Shown here: piece by piece, positions 1 through 6,136 of the stretch
Layout: each line of letters opens with the position of its first letter
Numbering within the stretch: position 1 is the first letter of the stretch
DNA from: Bacteroidales bacterium
Lineage (GTDB): Bacteria; Bacteroidota; Bacteroidia; Bacteroidales; GCA-2711565
NCBI GenBank assembly: GCA_029931995.1
Contig: JAOZQX010000048.1
Coordinates: 1-8,265 of the forward strand
Length of the DNA: 8,265 nt
Direction: 5' to 3'
The notes under the pieces: generated by a model
The model's database searches: none
Seen by the model: only the letters and a program-made list of their open reading frames with translations
Told to the model about the DNA's origin: nothing
Translations under genes and position numbers: made by a program

Positions 1-94
1 ACAAATCGGTTTGCCCTACCATAAATTCAGCAATGGCGAGATGACCGATGTGAATCGGGTTAAATGAACCGAAAAATAATCCAACCTTTTTCAT
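1..94 (-). CDS. nadD: Nicotinate-nucleotide adenylyltransferase, N-terminal part (truncated by window edge)
   Basis: Only the first 31 codons are present; the gene continues beyond the left edge. The protein starts MKKVGLFFGSFNPIHIGH. It shows the glycine-rich GSFNP turn and the H-x-G-H nucleotide-binding motif (His15 to His18) of the nucleotidyltransferase superfamily. In NadD this motif binds ATP for adenylation of nicotinate mononucleotide to deamido-NAD in cytoplasmic NAD synthesis. The FFGSFNPIH form is typical of NadD rather than of CoaD. An in-frame ATG four codons upstream (position 106) would add MKKY; I prefer 94 because the family usually begins just before the GLFFGSFNP strand. 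In related genomes nadD often follows gmk; here a reductase gene and a repeat lie between. No TAnnTTTG box was seen directly upstream, so read-through from the reductase is plausible. Confidence 0.88.
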   Translation of the reverse strand, partial: MKKVGLFFGSFNPIHIGHLAIAEFMVGQTDL

Positions 95-108
95 ATATTT
101 TTTCATAT

Positions 109-166
109 CGCCATTCTGATTCAGAATCTATCAAATTTGAGGTGCTGAATCAAGTTCAGCATGACG
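109..166 (-). repeat. Dispersed two-hairpin palindromic repeat, copy 1
   Basis: Read on the minus strand, this element begins two bases after the reductase stop codon with CGTCATGCTGAA and ends just before nadD. It holds two small hairpins: TGCTGAA/TTCAGCA with a 5-base loop (143-161) and ATTCTGA/TCAGAAT (113-127). The second has lost about six loop bases compared with the copy at 8154-8220. The two copies align along most of their length, and both sit directly 3' of a stop codon in the same orientation relative to that gene. No open frame or target duplication accompanies it, so it looks like a REP/MITE-like intergenic element. It would be transcribed in the reductase 3' end and nadD leader. 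Confidence 0.8.
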
Positions 167-168
167 CA

Positions 169-1167
169 TTATTTTATCAAAATCTTTCCTCTACTCATAT
201 TCCCAATATAAGCACGAATACCAGTTACAACTTCATCATACGAATAGCTCCCTTGAATATCAGTTTTCAAAGTTCCATTAATAAATAAATCCTGCAAATA
301 ATCCGACACCTCCTCAAATTCGCCATCTTCCAAATTTTCCATCCAATCCATTAAATTAAAACCGGATAATATTTTACTATCAAAAATTACTGTCATGGGA
401 TCAATGCCTGAAACATCAGCACCGGATAATCCACCATATAAAATTACTTCCGAATCGGGAGGCATAGCATTTAGTAATTGGGCTGTCATTTCGCCACCAA
501 CAGCATCATAAGCCATGGTCGCATTTAATTTATTGGCCAAAGCTTTTAATTGTTCAGCAAAATCCTCAGCAGAGGAATCCAAAATATATTTTTCACCTTC
601 AGCTTTTAGTTGATCAAGCTGTTCGGCTTTGCGAACAATATTTATAACTTTTAGTTTATTTTTTTTTGCAAATACCCGAATAAAACGGCCTACTTGTCCG
701 CTTGCTGCATTTTGGATGATGGTCTCACAATTGTCTTCTTGTGCCAACTCATATAAACCGTAGGCGGTAAATGGATTGACGAGAAAACAAGCACCTTGCT
801 CAATCGACATTTTATTCTTCAAAAAAATGCAATCCGTAATATTTGCCACCGCATATTCCGACCAGGTTCCACCCTCATCATCTTGAATAAAACAACTTAC
901 CCGTTTCCCAACAAATTTCTCATCAATTCCATCACTAACTTTTGTAATTATACCACAGCCTTCAAATCCGGGGATGCAAGGTAAACTTTTTACAATATTG
1001 TATTCTCCACGCAAAAAAGCAATGTCGGAAGGATTGCAGGGAGCAGCTTCCATTTTAATTTGTACTTGCCCTTCGGTAGGCTCGGGTATGGCTTTATCCT
1101 CTACCTTCATGCTAATTAATGCACGAATGAGGTTATTATTATAGGCTGGTAATATGACAGCTTTCAT
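169..1167 (-). CDS. Zinc-independent medium-chain dehydrogenase/reductase (quinone or enoyl thioester reductase-like)
   Basis: This 332-residue protein has the MDR superfamily layout. A GroES-like N-terminal domain (about 1-115, with NPSD at 45-48 and PGFEGCG at 66-72) is followed by a Rossmann domain. The nucleotide-binding loop NAASGQVGR is at residues 153-161 (A-x-x-G-x-x-G) and precedes a strand ending INIVRK, as expected for NADPH binding. The catalytic-zinc motif GHE of alcohol dehydrogenases is replaced by PGFEG, and there is no structural four-cysteine lobe, so zinc-dependent alcohol oxidation is unlikely. The IIQNAASGQVG and INIVRK stretches recall 2-enoyl thioester reductases (MECR/Etr1) as well as quinone oxidoreductases; the substrate cannot be fixed from sequence. 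The start ATG at 1167 opens a canonical MKAVIL strand. The gene sits between gmk and nadD and is flanked by repeats on both sides, suggesting later insertion. Confidence 0.85.
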   Translation of the reverse strand: MKAVILPAYNNNLIRALISMKVEDKAIPEPTEGQVQIKMEAAPCNPSDIAFLRGEYNIVKSLPCIPGFEGCGIITKVSDGIDEKFVGKRVSCFIQDDEGGTWSEYAVANITDCIFLKNKMSIEQGACFLVNPFTAYGLYELAQEDNCETIIQNAASGQVGRFIRVFAKKNKLKVINIVRKAEQLDQLKAEGEKYILDSSAEDFAEQLKALANKLNATMAYDAVGGEMTAQLLNAMPPDSEVILYGGLSGADVSGIDPMTVIFDSKILSGFNLMDWMENLEDGEFEEVSDYLQDLFINGTLKTDIQGSYSYDEVVTGIRAYIGNMSRGKILIK

Positions 1168-1188
1168 TAATTATCAATTTTTGTTTTA

Positions 1189-1196
1189 CAAAAATA
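1189..1196 (-). promoter_or_regulatory. -7 promoter box of the reductase gene
   Basis: The minus strand reads TATTTTTG, a full match to the Bacteroidota -7 consensus TAnnTTTG, 21 bases before the reductase ATG. No TTG/TTTG is found 19-20 bases upstream; that place is occupied by the TGCCTAGAGT direct repeats. It is therefore a half-matching promoter, and the gene may also be read from the yicC-gmk promoter. Confidence 0.4.
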
Positions 1197-1198
1197 AG

Positions 1199-1224
1199 TG
1201 CCTAGAGTTGGGAATGCCTAGAGT
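1199..1224. repeat. Direct repeat TGCCTAGAGT, two copies
   Basis: TGCCTAGAGT occurs at 1199-1208 and again at 1215-1224, a 16-base period. A degenerate third unit (TGCCTGTAGT) follows directly. The inverted form ACTCTAG appears at 1324-1330, on the far side of the GC-rich hairpins. Together they frame the gap between gmk and the reductase gene. The array is non-coding. Confidence 0.6.
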
Positions 1225-1268
1225 GCCTGTAGTTAAATTTAAAATGTTAGAATTACAACTTACTTTAG

Positions 1269-1320
1269 GCCTGCCTGAATGATGTAATCGGGCAGGCACT
1301 CCTGCCTGCCTGCGGCAGGC
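1269..1320. repeat. Twin GC-rich hairpins built on GCCTGCC/GGCAGGC
   Basis: Two hairpins use the same arms. The first pairs GCCTGCCTGA (1269-1278) with TCGGGCAGGC (1288-1297), ten pairs including one G-T, around a 9-base loop. The second pairs GCCTGCC (1304-1310) with GGCAGGC (1314-1320) around TGC. This is the only strongly GC-rich patch in an AT-rich gap, and it is downstream of gmk on the minus strand. No T-run follows either hairpin on the minus strand, so it is not a standard intrinsic terminator. It resembles a dispersed intergenic repeat, but no second copy lies in this window. Confidence 0.6.
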
Positions 1321-1381
1321 TAAACTCTAGCTCACTCTGAGTACTTATATGCTATAAAAGAACTATGTATTATGTAAAAAA

Positions 1382-1951
1382 TTATTCTACAGATAAAAAA
1401 GTAAATAGTCTGGCTTGGGCTTCATCAATAGCAACTTCCAGATCATCATTAATAATTTGTACATCAAACTGATCGGCATAAGTCATTTCGAATTCGGCTT
1501 TTAGCAAACGCTTTTTCAGGCTTTCTTCATCTTCGGTTGAGCGCCCTAAAAGTCTAGCTTTCAAAACATCAATTGAAGGGGGCATAATAAAAACGGCTAA
1601 GGCTTTATCCTCAAAAATATTTTTAATATTCACGCCACCCACAACATCTACATCAAAAATTACGTCTTTACCTTTGGCCCAAATACGATCTACTTCTGAA
1701 CGCAAAGTACCATAAAACTGGTTTTTATAAACCTCTTCCCATTCCAAAAATTCGTCATTCTCAATTTTCTTTTTGAAGTCATCGATGCTCAGGAAATAAT
1801 AATCTTTACCATCCACTTCGTTCTCTCGTTTCGGGCGACTGCATGCCGAAATCGAGAACTCAAGTCCGAATTCCTGATTTAGCATTTCCTTAACAATGGT
1901 GGTTTTACCTGCACCTGATGGAGCCGAAAATATGACTACTTTGCCATCCAT
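1382..1951 (-). CDS. gmk: Guanylate kinase
   Basis: Phosphorylates GMP (and dGMP) to the diphosphate with ATP, an essential cytoplasmic step of purine nucleotide synthesis. The 189 residues are slightly shorter than the roughly 205 of E. coli Gmk. The P-loop APSGAGKTT lies at residues 10-18 with Lys16. The first glycine of the usual GPSGxGK is alanine. The GMP-binding segment SRPKRENEVDGKDYYF (38-53) matches the family's TTRxPRxGEVDGxDYxF, with Arg39 and Glu44 in place. EWEEVYKNQFYGT (70-82) and the DVDVVGG strand (100-106, usually DIDVQG) follow. The lid carries LLGRSTEDEESLKKRL (134-149). The ATG is two bases after the yicC stop, so the two genes are cotranscribed and probably translationally coupled. 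No Shine-Dalgarno motif is visible, as is normal for this phylum. Confidence 0.97.
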   Translation of the reverse strand: MDGKVVIFSAPSGAGKTTIVKEMLNQEFGLEFSISACSRPKRENEVDGKDYYFLSIDDFKKKIENDEFLEWEEVYKNQFYGTLRSEVDRIWAKGKDVIFDVDVVGGVNIKNIFEDKALAVFIMPPSIDVLKARLLGRSTEDEESLKKRLLKAEFEMTYADQFDVQIINDDLEVAIDEAQARLFTFLSVE

Positions 1952-1953
1952 TC

Positions 1954-2829
1954 TTATAAAATATTAAATAATTGTTCTTTAATTTTCTCCAACTCATCCT
2001 TCATCTGGATAACGAGTTTTTGTATGTTCACATCATTGGCTTTTGAGCCAAGCGTATTTACTTCGCGACCAATTTCCTGCGAAATAAAATTCAGCTTTTT
2101 ACCTCCCGCATTATCATCCTTCATGCTTTCCAAAAAGTAGTCGCAATGCTTTTTCAAACGGACTTTCTCCTCGGTAATATCAATTTTTTCGATATAATAA
2201 ATCAGCTCTTGCTCAAAACGATTCTGGTCAACTTTCCCATCTTCAATAAAGTCGCTCATATTTTTTTTCATACGAGCTCTAACATATTCAATTCTCTCTT
2301 TTTCAAAAGGTTCAATAGCTATAAGCAAATCAAGTATCGACTGAATACGAGAAAGAAATTCATTTTTCAAGCCCTGGCCTTCCTGAGTGCGAAAATCATC
2401 CACCTGAATTAAGGCGTCAATGATGGATTTTTCAATAATCGCCCACTCATCATCATTAAAATCTTCTCTTTCGGGCTTTATCACATCCGGCATTTTTAAA
2501 ATAATGGGAAGATAATTTGAGAAATTAGGTTGGTCGATGGCATCTGCCAATTCTTTGATAGCGCCGTAATATTGATTAGCCAAGCCTTTATTAATTGCGA
2601 AATTTACACCATCGCCGGTGTACTCAACATAAATGCTGAAATCGATTTTACCTCTTTCCAGTTTATTGCTCAACAAAGCTCTAATTTCAAGATCCTTGCC
2701 TCGATAAATACCTGGCATGCGGGTATTTAAATCAACCTGCTTGCTGTTTAAGGTTTTTATTTCGATGGTAATTTTTTTATTTGGGAGTTCGAGTTCGGTT
2801 TTGCCAAACCCGGTCATGGATTTCATCAT
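1954..2829 (-). CDS. yicC: YicC/YloC family RNA-processing protein
   Basis: This 291-residue protein matches the YicC family over its whole length. It has the diagnostic N-terminal SMTGFGK (residues 4-10), a YicC-like N-terminal domain, and the C-terminal DUF1732 segment with LNFISQEIGREVNTLGSKAND (from about 246), where the E-x-NTL-x-SK core is strongly conserved. E. coli YicC has been linked to turnover of the small RNA RyhB, and members of the family have been described as endoribonucleases. That activity is known for relatives and is not shown by this sequence. Two adjacent ATGs give MMK; the upstream one (2829) is used here, and 2826 is equally possible. It is the first gene of the yicC-gmk operon, with the clearest promoter of the window just upstream. 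Confidence 0.95.
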   Translation of the reverse strand: MMKSMTGFGKTELELPNKKITIEIKTLNSKQVDLNTRMPGIYRGKDLEIRALLSNKLERGKIDFSIYVEYTGDGVNFAINKGLANQYYGAIKELADAIDQPNFSNYLPIILKMPDVIKPEREDFNDDEWAIIEKSIIDALIQVDDFRTQEGQGLKNEFLSRIQSILDLLIAIEPFEKERIEYVRARMKKNMSDFIEDGKVDQNRFEQELIYYIEKIDITEEKVRLKKHCDYFLESMKDDNAGGKKLNFISQEIGREVNTLGSKANDVNIQKLVIQMKDELEKIKEQLFNIL

Positions 2830-2844
2830 AGTTTAAATTTTTAA

Positions 2845-2875
2845 CAAAGATAAGAATGATAGGCCGTATATCAAA
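2845..2875 (-). promoter_or_regulatory. Consensus Bacteroidota promoter of yicC-gmk
   Basis: The minus strand carries TTTG (2872-2875), a 19-base spacer, then TATCTTTG (2845-2852). This is a full match to both the -33 and the -7 elements (TTTG and TAnnTTTG) used by the primary sigma factor of Bacteroidota. Transcription would start near 2838-2841, leaving a leader of roughly ten bases before the yicC ATG. Confidence 0.8.
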
Positions 2876-2936
2876 CACTTATAAATTTCGCCGGAATTTA
2901 TCAGATTTTTCTTTTTTTCGTATCTTGTTAAGAAAT

Positions 2937-2944
2937 TAGTTTTG
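2937..2944 (+). promoter_or_regulatory. -7 promoter box of the PLD-family synthase gene
   Basis: TAGTTTTG matches TAnnTTTG, with the predicted start about 20 bases before the ATG at 2969. The expected -33 position falls in a T-run (2912-2918) without a proper TTTG, so the match is partial. This promoter and the yicC promoter are back to back in a 139-base divergent gap. Confidence 0.45.
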
Positions 2945-2968
2945 TGCATTCTATAATCATTTCTTTAT

Positions 2969-4045
2969 ATGAAAGAAATTACGGAACCCTTCCATTTGTT
3001 CGACGATCCCATCAAGTATTATACTTCGATGTTGGAAGACATTGAGAGTGCCAAACGAACTATTTACCTGCAAACCTATCGGGTTGGTAACGATACGATT
3101 GGAGTAAAATTTAGGGATGCCCTAACCGAAAAAGCCAAGCAAGGCGTGGAGATCAAAATTTTGATTGACAGCTGGGGTGGCACATCAATACCCGATAGCT
3201 TTTTTAATGAATTGAAAGATTATAGTGGAGAGGTTCGCTACTTTGAAAAGTTGAAATTTAATATTGATTTTTTCACCAAGGGGCATCGGCGAAACCACCG
3301 CAAGCTTCTTATTATCGATGATGATATTAGCTATATTGGTTCAACAAATATTACCGAGTACAACTTAAACTGGCGCGAATTGGTGATGCGCCTGAAATCG
3401 GATATTGCCTTTAAGTTCAATAAAATTTTTAATGAGGATTGGAATAATTATAATAAAAAAGTGATCGATAAAAAAAGTAATTCTCGAATGATCCGCCACG
3501 AAACTTGTGAGATTCTCCGGGACGTTCCTTCCATTACAAATCAAAAAATTAACAAGCGCTATACCCAACTTATTAAAAAAGCAAAAGATCAGGTGTTGAT
3601 AGAAACGCCTTATTTCCTGCCGGGGTTTTTGCTCCGTAAAGCTTTGATGGATGCTGCTAAACGTGGGGTGAATGTTACAATAATTATCCCTAAACATTCG
3701 GATGTTAGTTTAGTGGATATTTTGCGAAATAAATACCTTGGGCAATTATACAAAAGCGGCATTCACTTTTTGTTTTACATCCCTCATAATTTACACGCAA
3801 AAGTAATGTTGGTAGATGATGATGTTTATTCCATCGGTTCTTCAAATTTCGATTACCGCTCTTTCCGCTATATGTACGAGATTGCCTTGATTGGCCAACG
3901 AAAAGATGTTATTGAACAACTGGAAAACCATATCCGCGAAACCATCCGAAACTCACAGGGATTTGATTACGAACGTTGGCTACACCGCCCAAGGATTAAT
4001 AAGTTTTTTGAGTGGTTGTTGTTGCCATTTCGGCATTTGTTGTAG
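2969..4045 (+). CDS. Phospholipase D-family phospholipid synthase (cardiolipin synthase-like)
   Basis: This 358-residue protein has two HKD motifs, the mark of the PLD superfamily. HRKLLIID is at residues 110-117 (His110, Lys112, Asp117), followed by IGSTN. HAKVMLVD is at 276-283 (His276, Lys278, Asp283), followed by IGSSNFDYRSF. The FDYRSF tail and the ETPYFLP segment (212-218) are typical of bacterial cardiolipin synthases, which join phosphatidylglycerol molecules or transfer phosphatidyl groups to other alcohols at the inner membrane. Unlike ClsA (about 480 residues), it has no N-terminal transmembrane helices and starts directly in the first catalytic domain, so it resembles the ClsB type. 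The C-terminal FFEWLLLPFRHLL is hydrophobic and basic and may form a peripheral membrane anchor. Both active-site halves are complete. Headgroup specificity cannot be read from sequence. Confidence 0.9.
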   Translation: MKEITEPFHLFDDPIKYYTSMLEDIESAKRTIYLQTYRVGNDTIGVKFRDALTEKAKQGVEIKILIDSWGGTSIPDSFFNELKDYSGEVRYFEKLKFNIDFFTKGHRRNHRKLLIIDDDISYIGSTNITEYNLNWRELVMRLKSDIAFKFNKIFNEDWNNYNKKVIDKKSNSRMIRHETCEILRDVPSITNQKINKRYTQLIKKAKDQVLIETPYFLPGFLLRKALMDAAKRGVNVTIIIPKHSDVSLVDILRNKYLGQLYKSGIHFLFYIPHNLHAKVMLVDDDVYSIGSSNFDYRSFRYMYEIALIGQRKDVIEQLENHIRETIRNSQGFDYERWLHRPRINKFFEWLLLPFRHLL

Positions 4046-4081
4046 TTAGATTATTTATACTAAATACACACTCTTCTTATA

Positions 4082-4091
4082 TATCAAAGAA
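4082..4091 (+). repeat. Left copy of 10-base repeat TATCAAAGAA flanking the R-M pair
   Basis: TATCAAAGAA here matches 6264-6273 exactly and in the same orientation. The two copies enclose the restriction-modification genes. This copy is 31 bases before the nuclease ATG. The word is short and AT-rich, so chance is possible. Confidence 0.3.
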
Positions 4092-4096
4092 TTGAC

Positions 4097-4104
4097 TAAA
4101 TTTG
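4097..4104 (+). promoter_or_regulatory. -7 promoter box of the restriction endonuclease gene
   Basis: TAAATTTG is a full TAnnTTTG match, 17 bases before the nuclease ATG, predicting a leader of about ten bases. No TTG lies at the -33 position. Upstream, ATACACAC (4064-4071) matches six of eight bases of the TTACACAA repeat at the methyltransferase promoter. Shared control is conceivable but weakly supported. Confidence 0.45.
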
Positions 4105-4121
4105 TTTAAAAACAATTTTTC

Positions 4122-4886
4122 ATGAGTAACAAATATCTTGATTATATAACTGACCAGCATTTCATGAATTGCATATCTAATTTGCACAGTTCATATACTA
4201 AAGCTAAAGCTGACATTTGCAAAAAGAAATTTTACAAGAATAAGGTTGATACAATAAAACTCACATTTGATTCTAAATTCAATAAAATTAAGGAAGAAGG
4301 TATTATTGAAGCAGAGATTCTAAGGCAAATTGACAAGTCAATCAATAATTCTATTGGAACGTTTCATGAACAAATTCTAGGTGGCATCAAAGGATTTGAA
4401 AGTGGGAATTTAAGTGGTTATGATATAAAATCAATTGACAATACATTATTTGCTGATATAAAAAATAAGCATAACACTATGAATAGTAGTTCTGCGGAAA
4501 GTTTATTTCAGAAGCTAGCTCATTATGCTGATACTTATAAGAAATCAAAATGTTTTTGGGTGCAAATTTTTGCAAAGAATAGCTTTAATGAAAAATGGGC
4601 TGGAGAGATAAATGGCAAAGAATATAGTCATAGTAGAGTATATAAAATTTCTGGTGACCAATTTTATGCATTATTATCGGGGAAAGACGATGCATTATTT
4701 CAACTATATAAAGCTCTTCCTAAGGCAATTGAAGATTACTTGAAAACAATTGAAAAAGAGAAATCAATTAATGAAAACTCAGCTCTTTCTGAAATCAAAA
4801 TAGAGACAATAAAATCTAAACGAGAAATTTTTGATCAGATAACTTTTGAAAACTATAAATACTATTTAGGTTTTGAAGAACTATAG
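4122..4886 (+). CDS. Type II restriction endonuclease, Eco47II-like (predicted GGNCC)
   Basis: This 254-residue protein resembles the Eco47II restriction endonuclease family, whose founding member cuts GGNCC. The best evidence is the segment GYDIKSIDNTLFADIKNKHN (99-118), followed by TMNSSS. It has a D-x10-D-x-K arrangement (Asp101, Asp112, Lys114) fitting a PD-(D/E)xK metal-dependent nuclease core, and the KNKHNTMNS extension is characteristic of this family. FHEQILGG (81-88) is a second conserved block. The C-terminal half is lysine-rich with no recognisable separate domain. The gene is strikingly AT-rich compared with its neighbours, suggesting horizontal acquisition. It converges on its methyltransferase with a 25-base overlap of the coding ends. 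The GGNCC specificity is inferred from family and partner, not read directly. No frameshift or lost catalytic residue is apparent, so it should be active. Confidence 0.85.
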   Translation: MSNKYLDYITDQHFMNCISNLHSSYTKAKADICKKKFYKNKVDTIKLTFDSKFNKIKEEGIIEAEILRQIDKSINNSIGTFHEQILGGIKGFESGNLSGYDIKSIDNTLFADIKNKHNTMNSSSAESLFQKLAHYADTYKKSKCFWVQIFAKNSFNEKWAGEINGKEYSHSRVYKISGDQFYALLSGKDDALFQLYKALPKAIEDYLKTIEKEKSINENSALSEIKIETIKSKREIFDQITFENYKYYLGFEEL

Positions 4887-6106
4887 TATGCATTCAAAAA
4901 CTTCACTATTGAATAACCAACTTCCTTACCCAAATTTACAGGAACTGCATTACCAATTTGTTTGTATTGTTGTGCAATTGAACCAACGAATTTCCACTTA
5001 TCTGGAAAAGTTTGTATTCGGGCATATTCACGAACAGTAAAAGGTCGGGTTTCTTCAGGATGACATCTTTCTGTTTGTTTCTGTGCAGGGCTACAAGTAA
5101 GTGTTAAACATGGTTCATCCCATCCAATTCTTCTTGCCATGCCAGTTTTTCCACCACCTAAATAAAAACTACCACCCATATATTCCTTTTGGATATCTAT
5201 TGGAAGATCCCTCCAATAACCTTTTTGTGGAATTAAGTCTAATACATCTTTTTTATATTGGGGGTATTTTGATCCTCCAGACTTAGGAACATCACAATTA
5301 AAAAGTTCTCCTTTTTTCAAAGCATCTTTTAAATTGTATATTTTTCTGTAAGGTTTAGGATATTCAAAATCTAAATCAATATCCTTACGTATCCCAACTA
5401 GTATAATACGTTCGCGTTTCTGTGGAACATTAAAGTTGACAGCCTTAAGCACTTGAACAGGTACAACATTATAGCCAATTTCATCTAAAATTGATATCAT
5501 ACCTTTTATGGTTTCTCCATTTTCGTGACTTAATAGGCCACGGACATTTTCACCGATACATATCGGAGGACTCACTTCTTTTACAACCCGTGCAAATTCA
5601 TAAAACAATGTGCCGCGAGCATCATTTAATCCTAATTTTTTTCCTGCATAACTAAAAGCTTGACATGGAAACCCTCCAGTAACAACATCAACTTTATTCT
5701 TATATTCAGAAAAATCAAATAATTTAACATCTCCTTCTAAAACTTTCCAGTTTGGCCTGTTTTCACGTAAAGTTTGACAAGCCCATTTATCAATCTCATT
5801 TAATGCAACACAACTCAAACCAGCTTGCTCTAGACCAATAGCTAAACCACCTGCACCAGCAAACAATTCTACAACTGAATAATTATTCTCTGGCTTCACA
5901 AAGTTTGAAACTTCATCATTTATTTCACTATCTATCAAGTCACCTAAAAACATCTGCAAATTCTCTTTTTTATATGTTCTATAACCAGATATGGGCTCTC
6001 GAACAGCAGGTAATATTCCTGTATTATCCCATCTTCTTAGAGTTTCTCTACTTTTTCCAACAAACTCTGAAGCATCACCAATTAATAAATAATTTTTCAT
6101 AACCAT
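4862..6106 (-). CDS. C5-cytosine DNA methyltransferase with N-terminal MerR-like HTH (predicted GGNCC)
   Basis: Protects the partner nuclease's sites by methylating cytosine with S-adenosylmethionine. With the ATG at 6106 it has 414 residues. Residues 6-50 form a MerR/excisionase-like winged helix-turn-helix: an IGDASEFVGKSRETLRRWD core, then GILP and GYRTYKKENL. After a short linker come the m5C methyltransferase motifs: I VVELFAGAGG (78-87), IV GGFPCQAFSYAG with catalytic Cys148, VI ENVRG (186-190), VIII PQKRERIILVG (228-238) and X QIGNAVPVN (383-391). The recognition region, with WRDLP, YMGGSFYLGGGKTG and CSPAQKQTERCHP, resembles GGNCC/GGWCC enzymes such as M.Sau96I and M.SinI. The frame extends to a TTG at 6115, and another ATG is at 6100; 6106 is chosen because the HTH begins just after both ATGs. 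The fused HTH probably replaces a control protein. Base composition is as AT-rich as the nuclease. Confidence 0.93.
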   Translation of the reverse strand: MVMKNYLLIGDASEFVGKSRETLRRWDNTGILPAVREPISGYRTYKKENLQMFLGDLIDSEINDEVSNFVKPENNYSVVELFAGAGGLAIGLEQAGLSCVALNEIDKWACQTLRENRPNWKVLEGDVKLFDFSEYKNKVDVVTGGFPCQAFSYAGKKLGLNDARGTLFYEFARVVKEVSPPICIGENVRGLLSHENGETIKGMISILDEIGYNVVPVQVLKAVNFNVPQKRERIILVGIRKDIDLDFEYPKPYRKIYNLKDALKKGELFNCDVPKSGGSKYPQYKKDVLDLIPQKGYWRDLPIDIQKEYMGGSFYLGGGKTGMARRIGWDEPCLTLTCSPAQKQTERCHPEETRPFTVREYARIQTFPDKWKFVGSIAQQYKQIGNAVPVNLGKEVGYSIVKFLNAYYSSSKPK

Positions 6107-6107
6107 A

Positions 6108-6136
6108 TTACACAACCTTACACAATGGTTACAAAT
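6108..6136 (-). promoter_or_regulatory. Phased direct repeats over the methyltransferase start, candidate operator
   Basis: On the plus strand TTACACAA occurs at 6108-6115 and 6118-6125, with a related TTACAAAT at 6129-6136, so the units start 10 and 11 bases apart, one helical turn each. They run from the methyltransferase -7 box across the predicted transcription start to just before the chosen ATG. An inverted pair AACCAT (6101-6106) and ATGGTT (6125-6130) brackets the two perfect units. The position is where a repressor would block transcription, and the MerR-like domain of the methyltransferase is the obvious candidate ligand. The binding itself is inference. Confidence 0.5.

Noticed and set aside
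64..288. 74-codon open frame on the plus strand at the left end
   Set aside because: It runs antisense across nadD, the palindromic repeat and the reductase end; the translation is compositionally random.
169..1167. Zinc-dependent alcohol dehydrogenase annotation
   Set aside because: The GHE catalytic-zinc motif and the structural cysteine lobe are absent, so a zinc-independent reductase is more likely.
1304..1320. GC hairpin as the intrinsic terminator of gmk
   Set aside because: No run of T follows the stem in the minus-strand reading direction; the context fits a dispersed repeat better.
3365..3697. 110-codon minus-strand frame inside the PLD-family gene
   Set aside because: It is antisense to a gene with intact catalytic motifs, and no family features are visible.
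6107..6115. TTG at 6115 as start of the methyltransferase (417 residues)
   Set aside because: The extra residues precede the HTH without adding to it, ATGs follow at 6106 and 6100, and the TTG lies within the repeat array. It cannot be fully excluded, because the promoter would still leave a leader of about a dozen bases.
6108..6136. CRISPR or plasmid-type iterons
   Set aside because: The units are 8 bases with 2-3 base gaps and only three in number; there are no spacers and no replication gene nearby.
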